A DNA stretch of 64,000 bases from Rhizobium albus (lineage in GTDB: Bacteria > Pseudomonadota > Alphaproteobacteria > Rhizobiales > Rhizobiaceae), in assembly GCA_030160035.1 (NCBI GenBank), contig BSNO01000003.1:744001-808000 (forward strand), in the 5' to 3' direction. Under the pieces are notes generated by a model. The model had not been told where the DNA came from. It made no database searches and saw only the letters and a program-made list of their open reading frames with translations. Positions within the stretch are counted from its first letter, which is position 1. Each line of letters opens with the position of its first letter. This document shows positions 1-9,681 of the stretch, in pieces. A program made the translations under genes and the position numbers.

Positions 1-1
1 T

Positions 2-2068
2 GCACTGGAGCAGGCGCGCGAGCGCGAGCCACAGATGCGCGGCCCTCTCGACAAGGCCCGCGCGGCGCTGAATGCCATCGAGACCGAGGCGCGCACGATC
101 CGCAAGATGCTGGCAGGCGGAGCGGCTAGTGGCGCCTATCCAGCCGTCGTCGAAAGCATGCGAGTGGACCGCGGCTTTGAAAAAGCCCTTGGAGCGGCGC
201 TCGGTGACGATCTCGATCAACCTCTCGACGAGCGCGCGCCCGCCCATTGGCGTTTCACGGGCGACGGGGAGGCTGACGGAGATCTGCCGGAAGGCGTTCA
301 ATCACTCGCCAACCATGTCGATGCACCTCAGGCGCTGGCGCGACGGCTGCGGCAAGTAGGGCTCGTTGAAGCCTCGGACGGGCCGCGCATTCAGGCGCTG
401 TTGAAGCCTGGGCAGAGGATCGTGACCCGCAACGGCGCTCTGTGGCGGTGGGATGGCTTCGTGGCCGGCGCGGACGCGCCGACGGCCGCGGCACTCAGGC
501 TCGAGCAGAAAAATCGGCTGGCAGAATTGGATGCCGAGGCGGTTGCCGCCTCCGAGGAGGTTAGGAAGGCGGAGGCTGCGCTCGATGCCGCCAAGACCGC
601 TGTCCAGTTGGCCACGGAAGCAATGAAACTCCTGCGCGGCAAGCGCGACGAGATGGCGCGGCAGGTCGACCGTGCCCGTGACGCATTGCAGGATGCCGAA
701 CGTGCCGCCGGCCAGTTCGCGAGCCGCAAGGCGGTGCTCGATGAAACCCATGCGCAGACATCCGCCACGCTCGCCGAACTGAGCGAAGCGCTGGCGGCAG
801 CCAGGGCGCAGCTTGCCGAGGCGCCGGATCTGTCGGCCCTCGATCAACGCTTGTCCGCCGCTACGCTCGTGCTGGCACAGGGCCGTACGGCCGCGGCCGA
901 GGCGCGGTCGCGGCACGATGCGGGGTTGCGGGAGAAAGAAGCCCGTGGACGCCGCATCGAGGCAATCAACGGGGAGCGCAAGGCGTGGATGGAACGCGCG
1001 GCGGGCGCCGAAGCGCATATCGCGGAGCTCAAGAAGCGGCGGGAAGAAGCAAGCGCCGAGGCCATGACGCTCGATACATCGCCCGACGATCTGGACGAGA
1101 AGCGGGTGGCACTTCTCGGGCAGTTGAAAGAGGCCGAGAGGTTGCGTCGCGAGGCGCGTGACCGGTTGAACGAGGCCGATGCCCGCCAGAAGAAGCTTGA
1201 TCAGGCTGCCAATGATGCGCTTTCCGCGCTGGCTTCCTCGCGCGAGGAGCGCGGGCGAGCGGAAGAGCGCCTGCACGCCGCGCGCGAACGGCGCGAGGAG
1301 ATCGAGGCGCGCATCCGCGATGCGCTTGGCTGCCATCCGCACGAGGCCATCCGGCACACCGGGCTTGGTCATGACCAGCCTTTGCCCGATCCGCTGGTGA
1401 CCGACCGAAGGCTGGAGCAGCTGAAGGTGGATCGCGAAAGGCTCGGCGCCGTCAATCTTCGGGCGGAAGCGGAAAGCCAGGAACTCTCCGAGCGGCTGGA
1501 TCAGATCGTCGGCGAGCGGGAAGACGTGATCGAGGCGATCCGCAAACTGCGTGGCGCCATCCAGAGCCTCAACCGCGAGGGCCGCGAGCGCTTGCTGGCG
1601 GCATTCGAGGTGGTGGACCAGCAATTTCGCCGCTTGTTTACCCATCTCTTTGGCGGCGGGACGGCGGAGCTTCAGCTCATCGAATCCGACGATCCGCTGG
1701 AGGCTGGGCTCGAAATCCTCGCCCGGCCGCCCGGCAAGAAGCCGCAGACCATGACGCTATTGTCTGGCGGCGAGCAGGCGCTGACGGCGATGGCGCTGAT
1801 CTTTGCGGTGTTCCTGACCAACCCGGCGCCGATCTGCGTGCTCGACGAGGTGGATGCACCCCTCGACGACCACAATGTGGAGCGCTTCTGCAATCTGATG
1901 GACGAGATGGCGGCATCGACCGAGACGCGGTTCATCCTCATCACCCACAATCCGATCACCATGGCGCGCATGAACAGGCTCTTCGGCGTCACCATGGCAG
2001 AGCAGGGCGTGTCCCAGCTCGTCTCCGTGGACCTGGAAACAGCCGAGCAAATCCGCGAAGCGAGCTGA
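2..2068 (+). CDS. smc: Chromosome segregation ATPase SMC, C-terminal part (5' end outside window)
   Basis: This is the 3' part of the SMC gene; the reading frame is already open at base 2, so the start lies outside the window. SMC forms an ATP-driven ring with ScpA/ScpB that compacts and segregates the nucleoid. What is present is the hinge domain (about bases 130-450, seen as a globular Gly-rich stretch), the long returning coiled coil rich in Glu/Arg/Ala, and the C-terminal ATPase half. The ABC signature LLSGGEQALTAMAL lies near base 1755, Walker B ICVLDEVDAPLDD near 1830, and the H-loop ILITHN near 1935. The N-terminal Walker A half is missing only because of the window edge. Neighbouring smc and ppdK is a common Rhizobiales arrangement. 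Identity is secure. Confidence 0.97.
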   Translation, partial: ALEQAREREPQMRGPLDKARAALNAIETEARTIRKMLAGGAASGAYPAVVESMRVDRGFEKALGAALGDDLDQPLDERAPAHWRFTGDGEADGDLPEGVQSLANHVDAPQALARRLRQVGLVEASDGPRIQALLKPGQRIVTRNGALWRWDGFVAGADAPTAAALRLEQKNRLAELDAEAVAASEEVRKAEAALDAAKTAVQLATEAMKLLRGKRDEMARQVDRARDALQDAERAAGQFASRKAVLDETHAQTSATLAELSEALAAARAQLAEAPDLSALDQRLSAATLVLAQGRTAAAEARSRHDAGLREKEARGRRIEAINGERKAWMERAAGAEAHIAELKKRREEASAEAMTLDTSPDDLDEKRVALLGQLKEAERLRREARDRLNEADARQKKLDQAANDALSALASSREERGRAEERLHAARERREEIEARIRDALGCHPHEAIRHTGLGHDQPLPDPLVTDRRLEQLKVDRERLGAVNLRAEAESQELSERLDQIVGEREDVIEAIRKLRGAIQSLNREGRERLLAAFEVVDQQFRRLFTHLFGGGTAELQLIESDDPLEAGLEILARPPGKKPQTMTLLSGGEQALTAMALIFAVFLTNPAPICVLDEVDAPLDDHNVERFCNLMDEMAASTETRFILITHNPITMARMNRLFGVTMAEQGVSQLVSVDLETAEQIREAS

Positions 2069-2158
2069 TCGCTTCAATTTGAGCCTTCGCATTTCCTGAC
2101 GCGAAACACCTGCTCCGGCATGATACACCCTGGTCAGCGGTGGTTGTCGGAGAGCATG

Positions 2159-2467
2159 ATGCTTCCAGACCAGCGGCGCGAGCCGCGACGGCGATGCGAT
2201 TTTGATGTCCAAATCAGGCATGGCGAGCGCACTCATCGCGGCCGTGCCTTCGATCTGTCGCGCACGGGAATATCCATTCGGATCAGCGCCTATGCTTCGC
2301 TCAACAAGGGCGACGAGATCGATATTTACGCGCCGGAGCTCGGATGGCTGCAGGGCCGCATCGTCTGGCGCTCGCCGCAGCGCATCGGCGTGATCTTCAA
2401 GCGGTCGACCAACACGACCGCCAAGGTCGAGTCGTTCTTCCGGTCAAGAGCGCTTGCCCGCGCCTGA
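2159..2467 (+). CDS. PilZ domain protein (candidate c-di-GMP receptor)
   Basis: A single-domain PilZ protein of about 102 residues. The two parts of the c-di-GMP binding signature are visible: an Arg-rich RREPRRR at the N terminus and DLSRTGISI (the D/N-x-S-x-x-G motif) about 25 residues later, followed by beta strands. PilZ proteins bind cyclic di-GMP and change the activity of a partner, often motility, cellulose or other exopolysaccharide machinery; the partner here cannot be read from context. GGAG at 2149-2152 is 6 bases before the ATG at 2159, better spaced than the ATG at 2156; an in-frame ATG at 2120 has no clear ribosome binding site. It lies alone between smc and ppdK, on the same strand. 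Confidence 0.82.
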   Translation: MLPDQRREPRRRCDFDVQIRHGERTHRGRAFDLSRTGISIRISAYASLNKGDEIDIYAPELGWLQGRIVWRSPQRIGVIFKRSTNTTAKVESFFRSRALARA

Positions 2468-2592
2468 GCGGCCAGTGTCATCCAGGTCTTCTCTTCAGAC
2501 GATGGTGCACACCACCAAAGACACCGTTTATTCCGGCGCCGATATTCTATAAGCGCACTGCAGACGGTTCGACGTCCAACGGGAGAAGCTGG

Positions 2593-5265
2593 ATGGCAAA
2601 GTGGGTCTATGGTTTCGGCGACGGCAAGGCTGAGGGCAGCGCGTCCGACCGCAATCTCTTGGGAGGCAAGGGCGCCAATCTCGCCGAGATGTGCGGTCTG
2701 GGGCTTCCCGTGCCCCCCGGTTTCACCATCACGACCGAGGTTTGCAAGTGGTTCTACGACCACGGCAAAGCCTATCCGGAGACGCTGAAGGCCGATGTCG
2801 ATGCCGCTCTGGCATCCGTTGGCCGCTCGGTCGGACGTGAGTTCGGTGGCCAGGAAAAGCCGCTCCTGCTCTCCGTGCGCTCCGGCGCGCGCGCATCCAT
2901 GCCGGGCATGATGGACACCGTCCTCAATCTTGGCCTCAACGACGAGACGGTCATCGCTCTCGCCAAGGATGCCGGTGACGAGCGCTTCGCCTATGACAGC
3001 TATCGCCGCTTCATCCAGATGTATTCGAGCGTCGTTCTCGACGTCGATCACGAGCACTTCGAGGAAATCCTCGAAGACGCCAAGGCAACGCTTGGCTACG
3101 AGCTGGACACGGACATGAGCGCCGCCGATTGGCAGGGCGTGATCACCCGCTTCAAGGCACTGGTCGAGCAGGAAACTGGCGCACCGTTCCCGCAGGAACC
3201 ATCCGACCAGCTTTGGGGCGCGATCGGCGCGGTATTCTCGAGCTGGATGAACGCGCGCGCGATCACCTACCGCCAGCTTCACAACATTCCCGCAGCCTGG
3301 GGCACGGCCGTCAACGTGCAGGCGATGGTGTTCGGCAATCTCGGCAACACTTCAGCCACGGGGGTCGCATTCACGCGCAATCCATCGACCGGCGAGAAGC
3401 GGCTTTACGGCGAGTTCCTCGTCAACGCGCAGGGCGAGGACGTCGTGGCCGGCATTCGCACGCCGCAAGACCTGACCGAGCAGGCGCGCATTGAATCGGG
3501 CTCCGACAAGCCGTCGCTCGAAAAGCTGATGCCCGACACGTTCCGCGAATTCACTTCGATCTGCGATCGGCTGGAAGCGCATTACCGCGACATGCAGGAT
3601 GTCGAGTTCACCGTCGAGAGCGGCAAGCTCTGGATGCTGCAGACGCGATCCGGCAAGCGCACGGCGAAAGCTGCGCTGAAAATTGCCGTCGACATGGCGG
3701 CGGAAGGCGTGATTACGCCGAACGAGGCGGTCTGCCGCGTCGATCCGGCTTCGCTCGACCAATTGCTGCACCCGACGATCGATCCGGGCTCGACCCGCGA
3801 TGTGATCGCCAAAGGCCTGCCGGCATCGCCGGGCGCGGCGACCGGTGAAATCGTCTTCACCTCCGAAGATGCCGTCGCCAAGGCCAAGGAAGGCCGGCCG
3901 GTGATCCTCGTGCGCATCGAGACGAGCCCCGAGGATATCCACGGCATGCATGCGTCGGAAGGTATTCTGACGACACGCGGCGGCATGACGAGCCACGCGG
4001 CCGTCGTCGCCCGCGGCATGGGAACGCCATGCGTCTCGGGTGCAGGCGGCATCCGCGTCGACATGAAGGCCGAAACGATCCAGACGCCATCCGGCTTGCT
4101 GAAAAAGGGCGACGTCATCACGCTCGACGGTTCGACCGGCCAGGTCATTCGCGGCAAGGTAACGATGCTGCAGCCGGAACTCTCCGGCGATTTCGGCAAG
4201 CTGATGGAATGGGCGGATGCGGCGCGCCGCATGAAGGTGCGCACCAACGCCGAAACGCCCGCAGACGCGAAAGCCGCGCGTTCATTCGGTGCCGAAGGCA
4301 TCGGCCTTTGCCGCACCGAGCACATGTTCTTCGAAGGCAAGCGCATCGTGGCAATGCGCGAGATGATCCTTGCCGACAACGAAGCAGGCCGCCGCGAGGC
4401 GCTCGCCAAGCTATTGCCGATGCAGCGTTCCGATTTCGTCGAGCTGTTCGACATCATGGCGGGCCTGCCGGTGACGATCCGGCTTCTCGATCCGCCGCTG
4501 CACGAGTTCCTGCCGAAGTCGGACGAGGAAATCGCGGAAGTGTGCGAGGCGATGGGTGTCGCCGAGGACCTTCTGCGCGAACGTGTCGAGGCGCTGCACG
4601 AATTCAATCCGATGCTTGGCCATCGCGGCTGCCGCCTTGCGGTTTCCTACCCCGAGATTGCGGAGATGCAGGCGCGCGCGATCTTCGAGGCGGCTGTCGA
4701 AGCTGCCGGCAAGGCGGGCGAGATGGTCGTGCCGGAAGTCATGGTGCCGCTCGTCGGCCTGAAGAGCGAACTGGACTTCGTGAAGGCCCGCATCGATGCC
4801 GTCGCCGAAGAGGTGATGGCGGAAACCGGTGCCCGCTTCGACTATCTGGTTGGCACCATGATCGAGTTGCCGCGCGCAGCGATCCGCGCTGGCTCGATTG
4901 CCGAGACCGCGGAGTTCTTCTCCTTCGGCACGAATGATTTGACGCAAACGACCTTCGGCATTTCGCGCGACGATGCCGCCACCTTCCTGCAGACCTATCA
5001 GCAGAAGGGCATCATCGAGCAGGATCCGTTCGTGTCCATCGATATCGACGGTGTGGGCGCGCTTGTGGAAATCGCCTCGAAAGCAGGACGTGATCGCCGG
5101 CCGGACATCAAGCTCGGCATCTGCGGCGAGCATGGTGGGGATCCGTCGTCGATCACGTTCTGCGAGGAAACGGGGCTCGACTATGTGTCGTGTTCGCCGT
5201 TCCGCGTTCCGATCGCACGGCTTGCAGCAGCGCAAGCCTCGATCCGCGGTGCACAGGCCGAATAG
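2593..5265 (+). CDS. ppdK: Pyruvate, phosphate dikinase
   Basis: PPDK interconverts pyruvate, ATP and phosphate with PEP, AMP and pyrophosphate; in rhizobia it supplies PEP from pyruvate for gluconeogenesis. The protein is 890 residues, the usual size. Seen in order: N-terminal ATP-grasp domain with LLGGKGANLAEM near residues 20-31, central phosphohistidine swivelling domain with GGMTSHAAVVARGMG (catalytic His468), and C-terminal TIM-barrel PEP/pyruvate domain with the acid/base Cys844 in GICGEHGGDPSS. The ATG at 2593 is preceded by GGGAGAAGCTGG; the frame is open further upstream to 2344 but that stretch does not look like PPDK. A GC-rich hairpin follows the stop. Confidence 0.97.
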   Translation: MAKWVYGFGDGKAEGSASDRNLLGGKGANLAEMCGLGLPVPPGFTITTEVCKWFYDHGKAYPETLKADVDAALASVGRSVGREFGGQEKPLLLSVRSGARASMPGMMDTVLNLGLNDETVIALAKDAGDERFAYDSYRRFIQMYSSVVLDVDHEHFEEILEDAKATLGYELDTDMSAADWQGVITRFKALVEQETGAPFPQEPSDQLWGAIGAVFSSWMNARAITYRQLHNIPAAWGTAVNVQAMVFGNLGNTSATGVAFTRNPSTGEKRLYGEFLVNAQGEDVVAGIRTPQDLTEQARIESGSDKPSLEKLMPDTFREFTSICDRLEAHYRDMQDVEFTVESGKLWMLQTRSGKRTAKAALKIAVDMAAEGVITPNEAVCRVDPASLDQLLHPTIDPGSTRDVIAKGLPASPGAATGEIVFTSEDAVAKAKEGRPVILVRIETSPEDIHGMHASEGILTTRGGMTSHAAVVARGMGTPCVSGAGGIRVDMKAETIQTPSGLLKKGDVITLDGSTGQVIRGKVTMLQPELSGDFGKLMEWADAARRMKVRTNAETPADAKAARSFGAEGIGLCRTEHMFFEGKRIVAMREMILADNEAGRREALAKLLPMQRSDFVELFDIMAGLPVTIRLLDPPLHEFLPKSDEEIAEVCEAMGVAEDLLRERVEALHEFNPMLGHRGCRLAVSYPEIAEMQARAIFEAAVEAAGKAGEMVVPEVMVPLVGLKSELDFVKARIDAVAEEVMAETGARFDYLVGTMIELPRAAIRAGSIAETAEFFSFGTNDLTQTTFGISRDDAATFLQTYQQKGIIEQDPFVSIDIDGVGALVEIASKAGRDRRPDIKLGICGEHGGDPSSITFCEETGLDYVSCSPFRVPIARLAAAQASIRGAQAE

Positions 5266-5283
5266 TCGTCACGCTTCGATTCA

Positions 5284-5310
5284 GCCGGGGTGCGCAATGA
5301 GCGCCCCGGC
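5284..5310 (+). terminator. GC-rich hairpin after ppdK, weak terminator candidate
   Basis: GCCGGGG at 5284-5290 pairs with CCCCGGC at 5304-5310, and the stem can extend inward by about three more pairs. It lies in the 69-base gap between the convergent ppdK and glycosyltransferase genes. There is no T-run on either side, so an intrinsic terminator is possible but not certain. Confidence 0.35.
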
Positions 5311-5334
5311 GACATCCTGGAACGGCAGAGCGTA

Positions 5335-6147
5335 TCAGAGCGACCGGAAGCGGTCGCAATAGTCTTTCACCCAGGAAACAGGCTTGCTGCCGAAGCGCCA
5401 CTCCGTGCCCCACCGCCTTGCGCCGTCTTCGAGAAGCAGCGAGTGGTAGTCCGGGCGCCCGTGGAAAGTCAGCACGCTGAAGTTTCGCGGGCGGGCAGGG
5501 GTGGTGAAGACATAGTTCAGCGGCCAGTGCCAGGCACAATGCCGCTTGAAGCTGCCGCACCATGAGTTCGGCCAATAGTGCCGACCCTTGGCATGCGCAT
5601 CGATGAAGATCTGGTCGTTGTGATATTGTCTCATCACGCCGCCCGGATCCTGCTTGAACATAGACCAGAGATGCGTCTGCTCGCCTGCGCGAAAGCCCAC
5701 CACCGATGAATTCGAGCCCCGGTTCGGCCGCCAGTTGACGGGCAGAGCACGCCAGATCGTCGGATTCCATTCGCGGATCACGTGAAGCCCACCGAGAGTG
5801 GTGATGCGATCGAACATGCGCGTGAGATTGCCGGTGATCATGAGATCGAGATCGAGGAAGAGGACCGGAGTTCCCTTAGCCAGGATGTCGGGAATGAACA
5901 TCAGCAGCTTGGGAAACATGCCGTGTGTCCAGACCGATCTGTCGATTGGCATGTCGGGGATCGGGCGCGTTTCGATCTTGTTCAGAAGACCGCCGGTCTG
6001 ATCCGTGAAACACAAGAAGCGGAACTTTCGCCCGCCCATCTGGCTCTCAGCGGCCCGGTAGAGCGTGTTGACATAGTCGGCTCCGTAGCGATCGCCCCAT
6101 TTCAGCGTGAGGATCGTGGGATCGGCAGTGACGGATGTGGGGTTCAA
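5335..6147 (-). CDS. Putative glycosyltransferase with DxD motif
   Basis: A 270-residue soluble protein. Near the N terminus it reads ILTLKWGDRYGADYVN, and it has LFLDLDLMITGN with the DxD metal/nucleotide-sugar motif at Asp99-Asp101; Trp/His/Arg-rich blocks follow (CAWHWPLNYVF, VLTFHGRPDYH). This pattern matches bacterial glycosyltransferases of the GT8-like fold that occur as lone genes in Proteobacteria. Donor and acceptor cannot be inferred. The start appears to be TTG (complement of 6145-6147) since no in-frame ATG precedes the conserved region; no good ribosome binding site is visible. It is convergent with ppdK and has no operon partner. Confidence 0.7.
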   Translation of the reverse strand: MNPTSVTADPTILTLKWGDRYGADYVNTLYRAAESQMGGRKFRFLCFTDQTGGLLNKIETRPIPDMPIDRSVWTHGMFPKLLMFIPDILAKGTPVLFLDLDLMITGNLTRMFDRITTLGGLHVIREWNPTIWRALPVNWRPNRGSNSSVVGFRAGEQTHLWSMFKQDPGGVMRQYHNDQIFIDAHAKGRHYWPNSWCGSFKRHCAWHWPLNYVFTTPARPRNFSVLTFHGRPDYHSLLLEDGARRWGTEWRFGSKPVSWVKDYCDRFRSL

Positions 6148-6345
6148 TAGAGCGCACCCGGATAGAGCAGAGCGGGCCGGCCGATCCTATTCTCGGCAAG
6201 CCACAGAAATAGGCTCAGCGGCGCTGTGGAGGCGTCGGGGAGTCAGTGATGCGGCACATAGCACCAGCGCCCCGCAAAATGAACGGAAATATGCCGTTGC
6301 GACCGCTTGGAGGCCGATATTGCCGTGTAAAAGTGTGTGTCGGGC

Positions 6346-6738
6346 TTAAAAATGCTGGTGAAGCGTCAAGAAAGCTTCGGCGAAGCGGGCAAGATCTGCC
6401 GTTTCCTGCGTGACCATGTCGACGCTGACCGACGAGCCGTCTTCGCTGAGAACAACGAAGACGATCGTGCCGCCCGCTCCGATCGGCATGCTGAGGGCCG
6501 CGATACGCTGCTTGCCTTCCAGAATGCCGGATGCCGGCAGATCGAACAGGTAGGTCCCGCCAAGCGCCCGCGTGACTTCGCGGACACTGTCGGCGAACCC
6601 GTTGGCACCGGGCTGCGCACTGTCGAGCGCCATTTCAAGTTCGAGAAGATCGAGGGCATAGTCGCGCCGCGGGCGCGGCAACAAGGGCGACGAATTGGCG
6701 GCAACGCCGGCCGCAGCCGACGGGATAAAGGTCCCCAT
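6346..6738 (-). CDS. Conserved hypothetical protein, about 130 residues
   Basis: I do not recognise a named family. With the ATG at 6738 the protein has 130 residues: a short Ala/Ser-rich N terminus beginning MGTFIPSAAAG, a basic RPRRDY segment, then a mixed alpha/beta region rich in hydrophobics with FADSVREVTRALGGTYLFDL and GGTIVFVVLSEDG. No transmembrane segment or cofactor motif is seen. GGAGAG lies 6-9 bases before the chosen start; the frame stays open upstream to 6939 but overlaps the divergent DUF1499 gene, which argues for the shorter form. The next gene upstream is divergent, so both promoters would lie in 6739-6905. Confidence 0.55.
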   Translation of the reverse strand: MGTFIPSAAAGVAANSSPLLPRPRRDYALDLLELEMALDSAQPGANGFADSVREVTRALGGTYLFDLPASGILEGKQRIAALSMPIGAGGTIVFVVLSEDGSSVSVDMVTQETADLARFAEAFLTLHQHF

Positions 6739-6905
6739 AGGTCTCTCCGTACCTAAACAAACCAGCCCGCCCCGCAAGCTTTCGCCTACGCCTTCAAACA
6801 TTTCTGCAAAGCTTGGCTTAACTGTGGCAGCAAGAGCGCGCGCACTGGCTGACACGATGGGCGGGAGTCGGATAAGAGCAGACAGGGGCAGGCAAGGAGA
6901 AGCAG

Positions 6906-7841
6906 TTGATCCGGACGGCGGTGCGATATGAACGGCCACGGTCGCGAAGCGGGGCGTGGGCTGGCCGCATGGGCGTCTTCGCGATTCTGCTCTTCGGTTT
7001 CGCCGCGACGGGCCAGCGCTTCGGCATGCTGCAGACCGACAATTTCGTCGCCATCGCCGGCTTGTCCCTGGTGTTCGCCGCGCTCGCGTTGCTGCTCGGG
7101 CTCATCGGCTTATGGCGGTTATGGTCGGTCGGCGCCAAGGGGGGCAGATCGTCCTTCTGGGGCATCATACTCGCGATGGCGGTGGTCATTCCATCGGCGA
7201 TCGGAGCGGCCCAGTTCATCGAAAAGCCCTATCTCCACGACATTTCGACCGACAGCGTCGACGAGCCACAGTTTCTGCGAGAGCCGGTGTTCGTGCAAAG
7301 CTGGTTGTCCCGGATGGTGCCACGCCGGCAGGAGCCGACCCTGGCGGTACAGGCCGCCGCCTATCCGGGACTGACCGGTCGCCGCTATGAAGGCGCGATC
7401 GACCGTGTGTCGACGGCGGTTGCGACCGTGCTCGACCAGCGAGGTATCGCGATTGTCGAGACAGACGGCTTCAATCCGGTTGTTCCTGCCGAACTGCTCG
7501 AACCTCTCGATGAAGAAGAGATCGAGGAGAGCGCCGTTGGCAGTGCGCCGCCGCCCGAAATCCTGAACCCGCCGCTGCCCATGCCCGCGCCGCGTGACCC
7601 CGTTTCTGCCGCACCCTTGCTCCGTCCTTCGCGGGTGGTGATCCAGGGTGAGGCCTCCACGCCGGTGCTCGCGATCAAGTCCGATGTCGTCATTCGGCTG
7701 ATCGAGGAGGCGGAAACGACGCGCGTCGACATGCGGTCCTCTACGCGCTACGCCGGCCATGATCTGGGCTTGAACGCACGCACGATCGAGCGCTTCCTGA
7801 CGGCATTGGATGCCGAGCTGCTGGGCGTTGCTGTAGATTAG
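6906..7841 (+). CDS. DUF1499 domain membrane protein
   Basis: A 311-residue protein with three N-terminal membrane segments (about residues 22-40, 47-70 and 84-102) and a large C-terminal soluble part that ends in the DUF1499 pattern VDMRSSTRYAGHDLGLN and a helix ending in ALDAEL. Between them is a Pro-rich linker (about residues 215-250). DUF1499 has no assigned reaction. The start is TTG: AAGGAG at 6895-6900 sits 5-6 bases before it, and no ATG gives the first membrane segment with comparable spacing. Its stop is 5 bases from the stop of the convergent MBL-fold gene. Confidence 0.75.
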   Translation: MIRTAVRYERPRSRSGAWAGRMGVFAILLFGFAATGQRFGMLQTDNFVAIAGLSLVFAALALLLGLIGLWRLWSVGAKGGRSSFWGIILAMAVVIPSAIGAAQFIEKPYLHDISTDSVDEPQFLREPVFVQSWLSRMVPRRQEPTLAVQAAAYPGLTGRRYEGAIDRVSTAVATVLDQRGIAIVETDGFNPVVPAELLEPLDEEEIEESAVGSAPPPEILNPPLPMPAPRDPVSAAPLLRPSRVVIQGEASTPVLAIKSDVVIRLIEEAETTRVDMRSSTRYAGHDLGLNARTIERFLTALDAELLGVAVD

Positions 7842-7846
7842 GTGTC

Positions 7847-8749
7847 TTAGCCAGGCAGATAGATCGCATCGATGGCCGGGGAGCTCTCGGTGGCGACGGC
7901 ACCGCGCGCAACGAGATCTTCCAGATGGGCAAGCACGGACAAGGCGGCCGCACCGTGGAGCCGCTTGTCGGTGTCCCGGTAAATGACCGCCACGATATCG
8001 GCGACCGTGCGATCGCCTTGGCGAACCCGCTCGAGGATCGCAGTCTCACGCATGCGCCGATGGGTCCTGAGCCCGCGAAGGAACGCGCGCGGCTTGGTGA
8101 CCGGGCCGCCATGCCCCGGCAGATAGAGACGGTCGTCGCGTTCGAGCATGCGATCGAGAGAGGCCATGAAATCCGACATTGCCCCGTCCGGCGGGGCGAC
8201 GATGGTTGTTGCCCACGCCATCACATGGTCGGCCGAAAACACCACGCCATCCTCCAGCGCGAAGGCGGCATGATTGGCCGTGTGGCCCGGCGTGTGGATC
8301 GTCGTCAGGCGCCAGCCGTCGCCATCGATGACCGCTCCGTCCGCAAGCGAGAGATCGGGCCTGAACTCCATGTCCGAGGCTTCCTCCAGCGGATTGACTT
8401 CGCCGAGATAAAGGGGCCGGGCTGCCCGGTGCGGGCCCTCCGCGACGATCATCGCGCCCGTCTCTTGTGTAAGACGCCGCGACAGCGGTGAGTGATCCCG
8501 GTGCGTGTGGCTGACGGCGATGTGGCTGACCGGTCGGCCAGCGATTGCCGCAAGGAGCGCCTGATAATGCGATTCTATCTCAGGACCCGGATCGATGACG
8601 CAAAGCGTCTCCTTGCCAACGATATAGCTGTTCGTGCCGTGAAAGGTGAGGGGCCCCGAATTCGGCGCGGTGATTCTGACCACACCCTCCGCCACCGGCA
8701 CGGGCGTCCCATGGGCGGGCTCGAACTTGGTATCGAAGGTGAGGGCCAT
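7847..8749 (-). CDS. MBL-fold metallo-hydrolase
   Basis: A 300-residue metallo-beta-lactamase-fold hydrolase. The metal-binding signature HTHRDH is at His81-His86, followed by HTPGHTANH about 70 residues later and a late DHVMAW and LPGHGGP segment carrying further metal ligands; the C-terminal part has the winged-helix-like region typical of LACTB2-type enzymes. Family members cleave ester, thioester or phosphodiester bonds; the substrate is not readable here. Alternative: glyoxalase II, but the C-terminal substrate-binding pattern of GloB is not seen. It is a single gene, convergent with the DUF1499 gene and divergent from bioY. Confidence 0.85.
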   Translation of the reverse strand: MALTFDTKFEPAHGTPVPVAEGVVRITAPNSGPLTFHGTNSYIVGKETLCVIDPGPEIESHYQALLAAIAGRPVSHIAVSHTHRDHSPLSRRLTQETGAMIVAEGPHRAARPLYLGEVNPLEEASDMEFRPDLSLADGAVIDGDGWRLTTIHTPGHTANHAAFALEDGVVFSADHVMAWATTIVAPPDGAMSDFMASLDRMLERDDRLYLPGHGGPVTKPRAFLRGLRTHRRMRETAILERVRQGDRTVADIVAVIYRDTDKRLHGAAALSVLAHLEDLVARGAVATESSPAIDAIYLPG

Positions 8750-8868
8750 CAGCGTTCTTTCGGGGAGCCTTCGGGGAGGATGGTTGCCGCTCCTCGCCCT
8801 TCACAATATAGGAGGAGTCACGGTATTCGGCGATCGACGCTCAAGCCCATTTGCATGAGGAACCATTC

Positions 8869-9465
8869 ATGGCAACCGCACTGACCTCCCGTTCTCTCGT
8901 TTCAACCGCGTTGCCGCAGTCCGGCACCGGCCGCATCGTTGCGCAGATCATGCTGGCTGTCGCCGGCACGTTGCTCCTGACGGTTTCCGCCAAGGCTAAG
9001 GTCGTGTTCGGACCGGTCGACCTGTCGCTGCAGACGCTTGCAATCTTTCTGATTGCGGCAGCCTTCGGGATGCGCCTCGCAGTCGCGACGCTTGTTCTCT
9101 ATCTCGCACAGGGCGCCATGGGCCTGCCCGTCTTCCAGAGCACGCCCGAAAAGGGCATCGGCATCGCCTACATGCTCGGCACGACCGGTGGCTATCTCGC
9201 CGGCTTCGTCGTCATGGCGGCAATTGTCGGCTGGGCAGCGGATCGCGGCTGGGACCGCAACCCCTTCAAGTTCTTCGGTGCGATCGTCGTGGCCGACGTC
9301 GTCATGCTCGCCATGGGCTTTGCCTGGCTGGCACTGCTGATCGGTGCCGAGCAGTCCTGGCAGTTCGGCGTCGTGCCGTTCATCGTTCCGGACCTGATCA
9401 AGGCTGCGCTCGCAGCATCCATCGTGCCGGCAATCTGGGGTCTGATCGCCAAGTTCAGCCGCTGA
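8869..9465 (+). CDS. bioY: Biotin transporter BioY (ECF substrate-binding subunit)
   Basis: BioY is the membrane substrate-binding component for biotin uptake; it can work with BioM/BioN energising subunits or alone. The 198-residue protein has six hydrophobic segments and the family pattern VDLSLQTLAIFLIAAAFG, then LAQGAMGLPVF and GGYLAGF. The ATG at 8869 has TGAGGA 7 bases upstream and is preferred over the in-frame TTG at 8851. No bioM, bioN or biotin synthesis genes are in the window, and I could not find a convincing BioR operator in front of it. A strong terminator follows. Confidence 0.93.
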   Translation: MATALTSRSLVSTALPQSGTGRIVAQIMLAVAGTLLLTVSAKAKVVFGPVDLSLQTLAIFLIAAAFGMRLAVATLVLYLAQGAMGLPVFQSTPEKGIGIAYMLGTTGGYLAGFVVMAAIVGWAADRGWDRNPFKFFGAIVVADVVMLAMGFAWLALLIGAEQSWQFGVVPFIVPDLIKAALAASIVPAIWGLIAKFSR

Positions 9466-9488
9466 TCCAGGCCAAACGACACGCATTT

Positions 9489-9521
9489 AAAGGAGGCCGC
9501 GCGGTGCGTGGCCTCCTTTTT
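9489..9521 (+). terminator. Intrinsic terminator of bioY
   Basis: AAAGGAGGCC (9489-9498) pairs perfectly with GGCCTCCTTT (9510-9519) around an 11-base loop, and the T-run extends to 9521. It separates bioY from the cysD operon. Confidence 0.92.
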
Positions 9522-9681
9522 CGTGACAGGCTGCAAGAATAACTTTCCGAGCCCATCGGCAAACTCGCAATAAAATCTCTCGGATCACGCTGCGGCTTTC
9601 GATAGCGTGCAGCCAATTGGAGGAGCCGGGGCCGGTGAAAAACGGGCCCCGGTCCTTCTGCATTTCGACCGGTCAGGCCTT